The position numbers were made by a program, and so were the translations under genes. A DNA stretch of 64,000 bases from Mycobacteriaceae bacterium (GTDB lineage Bacteria; Actinomycetota; Actinomycetes; Mycobacteriales; Mycobacteriaceae): the NCBI GenBank assembly GCA_019749805.1, contig JAIEPH010000022.1:1-64000 (forward strand), written 5' to 3'. The stretch's first letter is position 1; each line of letters starts with the position of its first letter. Below are positions 35,390-44,445 of the stretch, piece by piece. The notes beneath the pieces were generated by a model. It had not been told where the DNA came from and made no database searches. It saw only the letters and a program-made list of their open reading frames with translations.

Positions 35390-35574
35390 ACGGACTTTGC
35401 GGTCGAGGGCGACGGGCGACTCACCGGTTTGACCGGAGATCGGGTAAATTGGATGTCAGGCCCTTCGCCTCAGCATTCTTCGGATGTCGCTCTCGCGATC
35501 AGCCTGCGGACGGATCTCCGTTCGCCCACCTCGTATGTATGGGCTCTCACCCGTATGTTTTAAGGACGTGTTCT

Positions 35575-35715
35575 ATGGAATCGTCAGATCTGTTTTCCCA
35601 CCCCCACCAGCCGCACGTCGCCGACAAGCGCGCGAGCGCCACGGAGCCCACAGAGATGCCCACCTTCTCGGACAGCGACCAGAAGAAGTCATCTTCCGCT
35701 AAGCCCTTGTCGTGA
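35575..35715 (+). CDS. Small ORF coupled to the DUF5994 gene
   Basis: 46 residues from ATG 35575, with AAGGAC seven bases upstream. The composition is polar and rich in Ser, Lys and Pro (ends KKSSSAKPLS). No family known. Its TGA overlaps the GTG of the next gene by GTGA, which is the usual sign of translational coupling and supports a real short gene or leader peptide. It may equally be a chance frame. Confidence 0.45.
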   Translation: MESSDLFSHPHQPHVADKRASATEPTEMPTFSDSDQKKSSSAKPLS

Positions 35716-36266
35716 ACGGTCTATCGGGGACGCGCCGGTTGGCCCGCCCCGTTCGGCTTCTGCTCGCACCCCAGTTGGGCTCCGACATCGACGGGGCGTG
35801 GTGGCCGCACACCGCCTCGGTTGGCGCGGAGCTTCCTGAACTCATCGGACTCCTGCATGCGCCGCTGGGAGAAATCGTCGACATCGCCATAAACTGGTCG
35901 CCCACCGAGGGCCCGGTCGATTTCGACTCGATCATCAGCGGTGCCAGGACGGTTGACAGCCCGGGCCCCCGGCGCCCTCGCCTGATGAAGGTCGAGGGAC
36001 GCGGTACCTGCGCGAATCTACTTGTGGTGCCCTACATGACGTCGGCGAATCTCGGCGCGATGGTCATGCGCTGCGCGGCGGGTCTGCCCGCCGTGCACGC
36101 GGATCGCGGCAGCCAGCTGTGGGAGACCGCGCGCACCGTGATGAGCGTCGCGCGCGCCGAGAGTGCGATCTGGGCAGGCCGGCTGCGTAGCCCTCAGTCC
36201 TCCAAAGCCCGCCCCACGATCAACGGGTCCGGTTCGCCGACGACTTCGTCGTCTTTGTCGTCGTAG
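35712..36266 (+). CDS. DUF5994 family protein
   Basis: 184 residues. The stretch RLLLAPQLGSDIDGAWWPHT is the family hallmark (DUF5994), a small actinobacterial family of unknown function. A typical second motif follows in ANLLVVPYMTSANLGAMVMR. GTG 35712 overlaps the upstream small ORF. The last 24 codons overlap the convergent PPK2 gene end and are probably a non-conserved tail. Confidence 0.85.
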   Translation: MNGLSGTRRLARPVRLLLAPQLGSDIDGAWWPHTASVGAELPELIGLLHAPLGEIVDIAINWSPTEGPVDFDSIISGARTVDSPGPRRPRLMKVEGRGTCANLLVVPYMTSANLGAMVMRCAAGLPAVHADRGSQLWETARTVMSVARAESAIWAGRLRSPQSSKARPTINGSGSPTTSSSLSS

Positions 36267-37072
36267 TCGAACTTCGCGAGGAGATGGCGCATCGCGTTGA
36301 TCCTGGCGCGCTTCTTGTCGTTGCTCTTCACCACGATCCAGGGCGCGTAGTCGGTGTCGGTGGCGGCGAACATCTCCCGCTTGGCCTCCGTGTACTCCTC
36401 CCACTTGTCGATCGACGCCATGTCCATCGGCGAGAACTTCCAGTTGCGTACGGGATCGACCAGGCGGATCGCGAACCGGGTGCGCTGCTCGGCAGGTGAC
36501 ACCGAGAACCAGAACTTGGTGAGGTCGAGGCCCTGGCTGACGAGCATGTCTTCGAACATCGGTGCCTGCCTTAAGAATTCGGCATGCTCCTCGGGGGTGC
36601 AGAACCCCATCACCTTTTCGACACCGGCGCGGTTGTACCACGACCGGTCGAACAGGACCATCTCCCCCGCCGTCGGCAGATGCTTCACGTAGCGCTGGAA
36701 ATACCATTGCGCCTTCTCGAGGTCGGTGGGTTTCTCCAGCGCCACCACCCGCGCGCCGCGAGGGTTGAGATGCTCCATGAACCGCTTGATGGTGCCGCCT
36801 TTTCCCGCGGCGTCGCGGCCTTCGAAGACGACGACGTGGCGAGCCCCGGTCCGTTTGCTCCAGTTCTGCAGCTTGAGCAGCTCGATCTGTAGCCGCCGCT
36901 TCACGCGTTCGTACTCATCGCGGGGCAGCCGGGAATCGTACGGATATCGCTCACGCCACGTGTCGATGTAATTGCCGTCTTGGTCGAGCAGGACGGGGTC
37001 ATCGTCGTCCTCGTCGTTGACCGTGTAGCCGTGCGCGCTTGTCGAGAGTGCCTCGAGATCGATCTCGGTCAT
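36194..37072 (-). CDS. ppk2: Polyphosphate kinase 2
   Basis: 292 residues of the PPK2 family, P-loop enzymes that use polyphosphate to phosphorylate nucleotides (mostly GDP to GTP in mycobacteria). Walker A FEGRDAAGKGG near residue 85, Walker B VLFDRSWYNRAG near 148, and the lid region with SPAEQRTRF. An acidic tract (EDDDDP) near residue 25 precedes the domain. ATG 37072 is preferred over the frame start at 37144. Convergent with DUF5994, divergent from the Kas-like gene. Confidence 0.94.
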   Translation of the reverse strand: MTEIDLEALSTSAHGYTVNDEDDDDPVLLDQDGNYIDTWRERYPYDSRLPRDEYERVKRRLQIELLKLQNWSKRTGARHVVVFEGRDAAGKGGTIKRFMEHLNPRGARVVALEKPTDLEKAQWYFQRYVKHLPTAGEMVLFDRSWYNRAGVEKVMGFCTPEEHAEFLRQAPMFEDMLVSQGLDLTKFWFSVSPAEQRTRFAIRLVDPVRNWKFSPMDMASIDKWEEYTEAKREMFAATDTDYAPWIVVKSNDKKRARINAMRHLLAKFDYDDKDDEVVGEPDPLIVGRALED

Positions 37073-37210
37073 GGTTTCAACGCTAGGGCAGTTGCGGCTA
37101 ATGTTGGATTCGGGCGCGTGCAAAAAGTGGCTGCGCCGACGCATATTCGGTCGTACATTGGGGAAATCTCGACCAGGTCAGCTAGCGCAGTGAAGGAACT
37201 TTGGTGACCC

Positions 37211-38461
37211 ATGGCGAGTAAGACCACCGGCGACGGTCTACCCGATGTCGTCGTCACAGCAGTGGCGTCGAGCAACGCCTTGGCGACCAACGCCGAAGAG
37301 ACCTGGCAGCAGTTGCTGGAGGGGCAGAGCGGAATTCGCCGACTCGAGAAGCCTTTCGTCGATGAATACAACCTCCCCGTCCGCATCGGAGGTGAACTCC
37401 GAGAGGAGTTCGACCAGTACCTCGACCGGGTCGAACTCCGTCGGCTGTCGTATATGCAGAAGATGTCGCGGGTGCTCGGCCGACGCCTGTGGGAGACCGC
37501 TGGATCCCCCGAAGTCGACACCCGTCGCCTCCTCGTTTCGATCGGGCTCGCGCTCGCCAGCACCGAGGCGATGATCAGGCTCTACGACGATTTCAAGGAA
37601 CGTGGCATGCGCGCGGCCAATCCGTTGGCCGTGCAGATGCACATGCCGAACGCACCGGCCGCCTCGGTCGGCCTGGACTTGAAGGCCAGAGGCGGGATCA
37701 CGTCCCCGGTGCTTGCAGACGCCTCGGGCGCGGCCGCCATCGCGGAAGCCTGGCAGGCCATCATCCTGGGCGAGGCCGATATCGCCATCTGCGGTGGCGT
37801 CGAGAACTGCATCGAAGCCGTGCCCGTCGCGGCATTCAACAACCTCGGGTGGTTGTCGACCAATGACGACGACCCAGCGGGTGCGTGCCGCCCGTTCGAC
37901 ACCGACCGCGATGGCATGGTGCTCGGCGAGGGCGCTGCGCTGATGCTCATCGAAACCGAAGAACACGCCAAGGCGCGGGGGGCTCCGATTCTCGCTCGAC
38001 TGATGGGCGCGGCCATCACCTCAGACGGCTACGACGTCGTGGACCCCGACCCGACCGGTGAGCGGGCGGGCGACGCGATCAGCCGGGCGATTCAACTGGC
38101 CGGCGTCACGGCGACCGACATCGACCACGTCAACGCCCACGCCACCGGCACCAAACTCGGGGACCTTGCCGAGGCCCACGCTATCCGGCGCGCGCTGGGC
38201 GACCATTCGGCGGCGGTGTATGCGCCCAAGGCGGCGTTGGGTCATTCGTTGGGCGCCGCAGGAGCCGTAGAGGCGGTGCTGACGGTGCAGGCGCTGCGCG
38301 ACGGCATCATTCCGGCGACCCGCAACCTGAAGTCCCTGGATCCCGAGATCGACCTCGACGTGGTGGCGGACCGGCCTCGGCCCGGCGACTATCGGTACGC
38401 GGTGTCGAATTCCTTCGGGCTGGGCGGCAACAACGTCGTGCTGGCCTTCGGCGCGTCCTGA
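37211..38461 (+). CDS. KasA/KasB-like beta-ketoacyl-ACP synthase with Asp at the catalytic Cys position
   Basis: 416 residues, clearly of the mycolate FAS-II KasA/KasB type: AVYAPKAALGHSLGA, DPEIDLDVVADRPRPGDYRYAV and the end NSFGLGGNNVVLAFG. The catalytic site, however, reads VLADASGAAAIA where KasA has VSACSSGAEAIA, so residue 170 is Asp instead of Cys. His310 (NAHATG), Lys340 and His345 are kept. Without the Cys it should not form the acyl-enzyme and cannot condense; a structural, decarboxylating or regulatory role is possible. It faces two mycolic acid methyltransferases. The codon is GAC at 37718-37720. Confidence 0.9.
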   Translation: MASKTTGDGLPDVVVTAVASSNALATNAEETWQQLLEGQSGIRRLEKPFVDEYNLPVRIGGELREEFDQYLDRVELRRLSYMQKMSRVLGRRLWETAGSPEVDTRRLLVSIGLALASTEAMIRLYDDFKERGMRAANPLAVQMHMPNAPAASVGLDLKARGGITSPVLADASGAAAIAEAWQAIILGEADIAICGGVENCIEAVPVAAFNNLGWLSTNDDDPAGACRPFDTDRDGMVLGEGAALMLIETEEHAKARGAPILARLMGAAITSDGYDVVDPDPTGERAGDAISRAIQLAGVTATDIDHVNAHATGTKLGDLAEAHAIRRALGDHSAAVYAPKAALGHSLGAAGAVEAVLTVQALRDGIIPATRNLKSLDPEIDLDVVADRPRPGDYRYAVSNSFGLGGNNVVLAFGAS

Positions 38462-38467
38462 CGGCGG

Positions 38468-39352
38468 TCAGGCCTTGATCAGGGTGAATTGGCCGAGTTC
38501 GCTGATGCCGCGCTCGAAGAAGTCCGCGCACCCGGTCAGGTACTTCATGTAGCGCTCGTAGACCTCTTCGGAGGTGGCGGCGACGGCCTCGTCGTGTGCG
38601 GCTTCGAGATTGTCGGCCCACGTTCGCAGGGTGCGTACGTAGTGCGGATTCAAGGTCTCGAAGTGGTGCATCGAGAAGCCGGCCTTGCCGGAAAGCCCGA
38701 TGATGTCCTCGTCGCACGGGATGGAACCGCCGGGGAAGATCTCCTTGGCGATGAACCGCATGAACTTCAGGTCCGACATGACGATGGGAATGCCCAGGTC
38801 GGGCCAACGCTTGAGCGGATGCCCCATGATCGTCTGCAGTACCAGCCGGCCACCCTCGGGAAGGATTCGGTAGCACGTCTCGAAGAAGGCGGCGTAGCGC
38901 TCCTTGGGGAAGGCTTCGAACGCCTCGATGCTGACGATGCGATCGACGGGTTCGTCGAACTCCTCCCAGCCGTGTAGCTCGACACGGGTGCTGCGATCGG
39001 TATCGAGGTTCTCGAAGAGCTGCCGGCAGTAGTGGTACTGGTTCTTGCTCAAGGTCAGGCCGACGACGTTGACGTCGTAGCTCTCGACGGCGCGTTGCAT
39101 GACCGAACCCCAGCCGCAGCCGACATCGAGCAACGTCATGCCCGGCTGCAGATCCAGCTTGCCAAGTGCCAGATCGATTTTGGCTAACTGCGCTTCGCCG
39201 AGCGTCATGTCGTCACGCTCGAAAAACGCGCAACTGTACGTTCGCGAGGAATCTTGGAAGAGACCGAAGAACTCATCCGAGAGGTCGTAATGGGCCTGAA
39301 TCTCTTCGAAGTGAGGCCGCATGTCGGTTGGTCCGGACTCGATGTCAGTCAT
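38468..39352 (-). CDS. Cyclopropane/mycolic acid methyltransferase paralogue, altered active site
   Basis: 294 residues of the CmaA/MmaA family: SAM motif LLDVGCGWGSVM, substrate-pocket TYSCAFFERDD, and PHYVRTLRTW. These add a methylene or methyl to double bonds of mycolic acid chains. Two family residues differ: the GAFEHFG segment reads EAFEAFP, and LLHTI reads VLQTI, so the bicarbonate-holding His (His167 in CmaA1) is Gln173. Second gene of an operon, 44 bases after the intact methyltransferase, and convergent with the Kas-like gene by a 6-base gap. Confidence 0.9.
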   Translation of the reverse strand: MTDIESGPTDMRPHFEEIQAHYDLSDEFFGLFQDSSRTYSCAFFERDDMTLGEAQLAKIDLALGKLDLQPGMTLLDVGCGWGSVMQRAVESYDVNVVGLTLSKNQYHYCRQLFENLDTDRSTRVELHGWEEFDEPVDRIVSIEAFEAFPKERYAAFFETCYRILPEGGRLVLQTIMGHPLKRWPDLGIPIVMSDLKFMRFIAKEIFPGGSIPCDEDIIGLSGKAGFSMHHFETLNPHYVRTLRTWADNLEAAHDEAVAATSEEVYERYMKYLTGCADFFERGISELGQFTLIKA

Positions 39353-39396
39353 TGTCGATGACCCTACTAAATAGACTCAATTGATTCCGAAACGAA

Positions 39397-40335
39397 TCAC
39401 GCCTTCTCGCAAGTGAACTGACACACATCTGTGTAGCCGTTGCGGAAGAGGTCGGCGCAGCCGGTCAGGTACCGCATGAATCGCTCGTAGACCTCGTCGG
39501 ACGTGATCGCGATGGCCTCGTCTTTATTGGCCTCGAGATTTGCCGCCCAGGTGTCGAGTGTGCGGACGTAATGCGGTTGCAGATGTTGCTCGCGTGTCAC
39601 GTTGAAGCCGGCGCCGACCGCGTGCTTCTTGACCATCGACGCCAGGGGGAGACGACCGCCGGGGTAGATCTCGTCCATGATGAACTTGATGAAGCGGACG
39701 TTCGACATGGTCAGCGGCAGTCCCTTGGCTTTGATCTCCTCGTCCTCGGGAATGATGATCGTGTGCAGCAGCATGACGCCGTCATCGGGTAGGCAGTTGA
39801 ACGTCTTCTTGAAGTAGTCGTCGTACTTGTTGAAGCCGAAGTGCTCGAACGCGCCGATGGACACGATTCGATCGACGGGCTCGTCGAAGTCCTCCCACGG
39901 CTGCAGACGGACCTCCATCTTGCGCTTGCTCTTGGAGTTGGCGAACCAGTGGTCCTCGATGTGCTGTTTCTGGTTCTCCGAGAGCGTCAGACCGATGACG
40001 TTGACGTCGTATTTGTCGACGGCCCGCATGATGGTCGAGCCCCAGCCGCAGCCGATGTCGAGCAGCGTCATCCCTGGCTGAAGGCCCAACTTGCCCAATG
40101 AAAGATCGACCTTGGCCATCTGCGCTTCTTCGAGAGACATGTCGTCGCGCTCGAAATACGCGCAGCTATAGGTCTGGGTGGGGTCCTGCCACAGCTTGAA
40201 GAAGTCGTTGGAGATGTCGTAGTGGAACTGGACTTCCTTCTTGTCCGAACCACGGGTCTGGGCCGCCGACTCAGAAAGCCACTTGGACTTCGGATCAGGC
40301 GTACTCACCTGGGATTTTTCAGTTGAACTAGCCAC
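39397..40335 (-). CDS. Cyclopropane mycolic acid synthase-type methyltransferase
   Basis: 312 residues. SAM-binding [24 protein letters not shown] with the active-site Cys, [13 protein letters not shown] with Glu-His, MLLHTIIIP with the bicarbonate His, and [10 protein letters not shown] with Tyr, so all family catalytic residues are present. It modifies double bonds in meromycolate chains; which position cannot be told. GTG 40335 has AGGAG five bases upstream; GTG 40350 also lies in frame. It leads a two-gene operon with the altered paralogue. Confidence 0.93.
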   Translation of the reverse strand: MASSTEKSQVSTPDPKSKWLSESAAQTRGSDKKEVQFHYDISNDFFKLWQDPTQTYSCAYFERDDMSLEEAQMAKVDLSLGKLGLQPGMTLLDIGCGWGSTIMRAVDKYDVNVIGLTLSENQKQHIEDHWFANSKSKRKMEVRLQPWEDFDEPVDRIVSIGAFEHFGFNKYDDYFKKTFNCLPDDGVMLLHTIIIPEDEEIKAKGLPLTMSNVRFIKFIMDEIYPGGRLPLASMVKKHAVGAGFNVTREQHLQPHYVRTLDTWAANLEANKDEAIAITSDEVYERFMRYLTGCADLFRNGYTDVCQFTCEKA

Positions 40336-40686
40336 CGCGGCTCCTGTCACACATCTTGCACGGGTACCGACTCGAACGCCGACATGGAGGTGTTCCCCGT
40401 CATGGCCGACGTTATGCCTGTGAATTTGTGAAGTACTACGCGGGGTGCATCACCCAGCTGGTGTCATCGCAGGTGGGCGGACATCAATTCGCAATGCACC
40501 TCGACCCTTTGTAGACTCGGCCACTCAAGCAAATCGCTTGTGCTGCTTTGTTTTCAGTGGCCCAATGATGGTGCCACAATTCGCCCGCTGTGGGGAGCGG
40601 GTTAAGGAAGAGCGCGGTGCGGGAACTCGTTTGAGCGCGGCGGATCGACCTGCAAACACGCGTACCGAAAGGACGGAAGGATTCAT
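40336..40686. other. Intergenic region between methyltransferase and kinase genes
   Basis: 351 bases between divergent genes. No coding frame, repeat or known RNA recognised. It must contain two promoters; no clear consensus was found. The ribosome site GGAAGGA of the kinase lies at its right end. Confidence 0.5.
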
Positions 40687-42237
40687 ATGGGTTCCCCGAA
40701 CGGCGGCACTCGCGTGGGTACGCAATTCGGACCGTATGAGCTTCAAGCGCTGATCGGCGAAGGCGGCATGGGCGAGGTGTACCGCGCCTACGACACCGTC
40801 AGAGAACGCCTGGTGGCGATCAAGGTGCTGCGCACTGAGGTAGCCGCAGATCAGGGCTTTCAGCAGCGGTTTCGCCGCGAGTCCCGCGTCGCCGCGCGAC
40901 TGCAGGAACCGCACGTCATCCCGGTGCACGACTTCGGGGATATCGACGGCGTCCTCTACATCGACATGCGCCTCGTCGAGGGCGCCAGCCTGAAGGACGA
41001 GTTGCGGGTCAAGGGCGCGCTTCCGCCGACCCGCGCGGTGTCGATCATCAGCCAGGTTGCTGCAGCCCTGGACGCGGCGCACGGCAACGGCCTGGTGCAC
41101 CGCGACATCAAGCCGGAGAACGTGTTGCTGACGCCCGACGACTTCGCCTATCTGGTCGACTTCGGCATCGCGCACGGCGGCGGTGAGGCGAACGTGACGA
41201 GCACCGGGCTGGTCATCGGGTCGTGCGCCTACATGGCGGCGGAGCGATTCAGCGGTGGCCGCGGTGGGCCCGCCGCGGACGTGTACTCGTTGACCTGCCT
41301 GCTCTACGAGTGTCTGACCGGCCGCGCCCCCTTCGAAGCGGGAGATGTGCGGCAGATGATGGGTGCGCACATGTTCTCGCCGCCCCCGCGGCCGAGCATC
41401 ATGCGCAGGGGGATCAACCGCGCGTTCGACGACGTCGTCGCGAAGGGCATGGCGAAGCAGCCGAACGACAGGTACACGACGGCCGGTGAGCTGGCCAAAG
41501 CGGCTGCCGCGGCGATGACGGATTCGACGCCGGCGCCGGTCGCTATGCCACCTCCGCCGAGCAACACCAGGCAGTTCTCGGCGCTCGACCCGAATCCGGC
41601 ACGGACGGGCTACCAGCAGCCGCACGGTCCGGTGCCGCCACCCGTCCCGCCGGCCAAGAAGTCGCGGTTCAGCCCGACGCAGGTGGCGCTGGTGGCCGCG
41701 ACGATCGCGATGTTCACCGTGGCCGTGGTCCTCGCGGCGGTGCTGGTTTTCGGCGATCGCGACGGGGGGTCGGCACCGCAGACCAAGCTCGCGCTGCCGA
41801 CGCCCTCGACGACGACGGTCACGACCACGCCGACGGACGAGGAGTCCCCGTCGACCACGACGAGCACCACTCCCACCACGACGTCGGGCAGATCCGAACC
41901 CATTTCGGGGGTGTCGGGCACGGACGCGCAGGGGTTCGTCGGCCATACGGCGCGCTGCGATGCGGGCAGCACGCCTGCTGCGGCGATCAGAACGTCGAAT
42001 TCCATTGCGGTCGTGTGTGAGTCGGCACCGGGCACCTATTACTACCGCGGTGAGCGGCTGCGCGACGGAGCCAATCTGCAACTGTCGAACGCGGTTCCGT
42101 CGGGCGGCGGATTCACTGCGGTCAACCCCGCCGACGGCGCCCGCTACGAGGTGCAACCCGACATGCTGACGATCCTCAGCAGGAGCGGGGTGGATTCGGC
42201 GGAGCCGGCGCTGGAGTACGGCTCCGATCGACGGTAG
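40687..42237 (+). CDS. Transmembrane Ser/Thr protein kinase with AAE in place of APE
   Basis: 516 residues. GEGGMGEVYRA loop, VAIKVL, HRDIKPENVL, DFGIA are intact, but the activation-segment end reads YMAAERF instead of YMAPERF. A Pro-rich linker, one membrane helix (VALVAATIAMFTVAVVLAAV), a Thr/Ser-rich stalk (TTTVTTTPT, TTSTTPTTTS) and a compact outside domain with two cysteines (ARCDAGS, VVCESA) follow. AAGGATTC upstream of ATG 40687 serves as ribosome site. Divergent from the mycolate methyltransferases. Confidence 0.92.
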   Translation: MGSPNGGTRVGTQFGPYELQALIGEGGMGEVYRAYDTVRERLVAIKVLRTEVAADQGFQQRFRRESRVAARLQEPHVIPVHDFGDIDGVLYIDMRLVEGASLKDELRVKGALPPTRAVSIISQVAAALDAAHGNGLVHRDIKPENVLLTPDDFAYLVDFGIAHGGGEANVTSTGLVIGSCAYMAAERFSGGRGGPAADVYSLTCLLYECLTGRAPFEAGDVRQMMGAHMFSPPPRPSIMRRGINRAFDDVVAKGMAKQPNDRYTTAGELAKAAAAAMTDSTPAPVAMPPPPSNTRQFSALDPNPARTGYQQPHGPVPPPVPPAKKSRFSPTQVALVAATIAMFTVAVVLAAVLVFGDRDGGSAPQTKLALPTPSTTTVTTTPTDEESPSTTTSTTPTTTSGRSEPISGVSGTDAQGFVGHTARCDAGSTPAAAIRTSNSIAVVCESAPGTYYYRGERLRDGANLQLSNAVPSGGGFTAVNPADGARYEVQPDMLTILSRSGVDSAEPALEYGSDRR

Positions 42238-42375
42238 AACCCGGTGAATTCGGCGCGCCTATCAACCGCCACGGTGCGTTGGCGCGCCCGATTCGCATGG
42301 ATTATGGCCGCATCTTCGTCGTTTGATGGATAGGCTCACGGCGTCAGGGGTCACATCGCGGATCGGGGATCGACC

Positions 42376-42843
42376 ATGGACAATCGCTCGTACGAACGCG
42401 CCAGTGCTGAGGCCCGCAGGCAGGAACAGGAAGAAAGTGCCCGTCGGCTGCGGGAATTCCCGTCGTTCGAGAAGTTCTCCGACGCCGACCTGACGAAGCT
42501 CGTCGAGGCCGCTCATCGCACCTCCACATCTGGGCCGTGGCCGCTGATACGCCAGCACACCCCGTCGGACGCCTGCTACATCCTGCTCAGTGGCGAAGCG
42601 GGCGTGTATGTCGGCCACGAGCGCATCGCCCTCGTCGGGCCGGGCGAGATCATCGGCGAATCCGCGCTTCGCCGCGGCAAACTGCGCAACGCGACGGTGA
42701 CGACGACCGGTAAGGCCGAGGTGTTACACATCGAGCGTGACGACCTCGAACGTTTGCTCACCGACATCCGCCCACTGCGTGAAACCTTGGACGAAACGGT
42801 CGCGCGCCACGTACCTGCATCGGCCACCGCCGACCCGAGTTGA
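42376..42843 (+). CDS. Cyclic-nucleotide-binding domain protein without DNA-binding domain
   Basis: 155 residues forming one cNMP-binding (Crp-type) beta-roll: IRQHTPSDACYILLSGEAGVY, then LVGPGEIIGESALRRG at the phosphate-binding cassette, with Arg-Asn-Ala-Thr after it. An N-terminal charged helix precedes it and no helix-turn-helix follows, so it is not a Crp transcription factor. It could bind cAMP or act as a protein partner of the neighbouring kinase, 138 bases upstream in the same direction. Confidence 0.85.
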   Translation: MDNRSYERASAEARRQEQEESARRLREFPSFEKFSDADLTKLVEAAHRTSTSGPWPLIRQHTPSDACYILLSGEAGVYVGHERIALVGPGEIIGESALRRGKLRNATVTTTGKAEVLHIERDDLERLLTDIRPLRETLDETVARHVPASATADPS

Positions 42844-43099
42844 TCTGCCGCGATTAGGCGCGGCCGGCGATCAGCTGGGGGTCACGTCGGAGCCGTTCGA
42901 GCAGTCACAGGCCGTGTTCGACTCGATCGACAAGGGCACCTGAGACGGCGACGGCGCAACAATTTGCGTGGGTCGTCAATTCGATCTTCGCATGAAATTT
43001 GCAGCTCAACGCGTGTTTTGTCGGTGATCTGGCGCGCGGCGGGGTTTCAACCGACCCGTATGTGGAATGAGTATCGCGAACACGATGTGAGGAGTTGCG

Positions 43100-43654
43100 A
43101 TGACCAAAGGCGAGAAGTCAGGCGAGGCCCGCAAGGCCCTGTTCGATTCGGTCAAGGGCAAGGCGAAAGAGGTCGCTGGAGCCGTTACGGGGAACGACTC
43201 GTTGACCGCCGAGGGCCAACTCGACCAGGTCGACGCCAAGAATCGCCGAGACGCCGCCAAGGCCGAAGCCGAGGCGGACGCCCAAGCCGCGCATGCACAA
43301 TCCGTCGCGGACGACGCCAAGCGCGAAGCCTCCGAGGAACGGCTGCAGACGGGCGCGGAGGCGGCGGTGGCAACCGCACAAGTACGCGGCGATCAAGCCG
43401 CGGCCAAAGCAGCGGCCGACCAGGCGGCGGGCCAGGACGCGGCCCGTGAGCAGACAAGGGCGGAGCTGGATGCCCAGCGTCAGATGAAAAACGCGGAAGA
43501 AGACGAACGCGCCGGCATCCGTGCTGCCGCCGAAGAGTACGGCGACGCAGTCGATGAGCATCGACATGCCGTGAGCGACGCCGTTTCGACGCAGGCCGAG
43601 GCGAATCAACTGAGACGCCGTGCGGAGGTCATCGACCATTCGGATCAGGCGTGA
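43100..43654 (+). CDS. CsbD-like coiled-coil protein
   Basis: 184 residues. The N-terminal 45 residues match CsbD (GKAKEVAGAVTGNDSLTAEGQLDQ split over GNDSLTAEG), a stress-associated family. The rest is an Ala/Glu/Gln/Arg-rich helix with heptad-like spacing, predicted coiled coil with no Cys. Ribosome site GAGGAG precedes ATG 43100. The next gene, 25 bases downstream, is also coiled coil, so the two may form a complex. Confidence 0.8.
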   Translation: MTKGEKSGEARKALFDSVKGKAKEVAGAVTGNDSLTAEGQLDQVDAKNRRDAAKAEAEADAQAAHAQSVADDAKREASEERLQTGAEAAVATAQVRGDQAAAKAAADQAAGQDAAREQTRAELDAQRQMKNAEEDERAGIRAAAEEYGDAVDEHRHAVSDAVSTQAEANQLRRRAEVIDHSDQA

Positions 43655-43679
43655 CCACGGTTACCGATAGGAGCGACAG

Positions 43680-44345
43680 ATGAAGATCACCGAGATTCCG
43701 CTGGCGGCTTTACGGCTGCAGTACCGGATCGCCCGCGCACCGCTGCGCCTATTCGAACAGCGCGTGCTCACTCGCGTCGACTCGGAGGCACCCGGTCGGC
43801 TCCTCTACGAGCGTTCGGTCGGTGCGGTGGACGCCGCGGTCGGCAATGCACTGGGCGATTCCGAAGTCGGAAAGCGCGGGACTGCCCTCATGGAGCGCAG
43901 TGAGGCACTCGGAGAAGCCACTCGGCTCGACCAACTAGCCGCGCGAAAGAAGAAGCAGGCCGACGAGAAATTGCGCCGGGAAAAAGAAGGCGTCATCGCC
44001 GCGCCGGGCCAGGCCCGTAAAGCGGCGCAGCGCAAGGTCGATAAGGCGCAATCGGCCGCCGAACAGCGCAAGCGCGAGGCCGCGGATTCCGCAGCGAAGC
44101 GGTCGGCCGATACGAAGCGGCGTATCGACGAGGAGGCCGCCCGCAAGGTGACGGGTGTCGAAGATGCGAAACGCGCCAAGCAGCAGACCATCGCGGCCGC
44201 CGAGAAATCGGTGACCGCCGCCGCCAAGTCGGAGCTGGACGATGCCGCCGAGAAGCGCAGCGACGCCGTGGACAAGCGTGCCCACGCCGACCGCGTCGAC
44301 GATCTGGCCGACGAAGTGGCGCAGCGGCGAGCCGACAAGGACTGA
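43680..44345 (+). CDS. Lys/Ala-rich coiled-coil protein
   Basis: 221 residues. The first 75 look globular (LPLAALRLQYRIARAPLRLFEQRV); from about residue 85 on it is a continuous charged helix with Ala, Lys, Arg and Glu (RKAAQRKVDKAQSAAEQRKR), likely coiled coil. No family named with confidence. Immediately downstream of the CsbD-like gene, probably one operon. GC content is high as in the neighbours, so there is no sign of transfer. Confidence 0.75.
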   Translation: MKITEIPLAALRLQYRIARAPLRLFEQRVLTRVDSEAPGRLLYERSVGAVDAAVGNALGDSEVGKRGTALMERSEALGEATRLDQLAARKKKQADEKLRREKEGVIAAPGQARKAAQRKVDKAQSAAEQRKREAADSAAKRSADTKRRIDEEAARKVTGVEDAKRAKQQTIAAAEKSVTAAAKSELDDAAEKRSDAVDKRAHADRVDDLADEVAQRRADKD

Positions 44346-44445
44346 CAGCTGAGGGTAGCCCCCACAGCAACCGCGGCACGTCTTCGTGCGAAGGTTTGCG
44401 GATGGCGCAAGACGGCGATAGCGGCACCATGTGGGGCGTGGCGCC

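Noticed and set aside
43044..43074. SigF-type promoter (GTTT ... GAGTAT) before the CsbD-like gene
   Set aside because: The spacer is 21 bases, longer than the 15-17 expected for SigF promoters.
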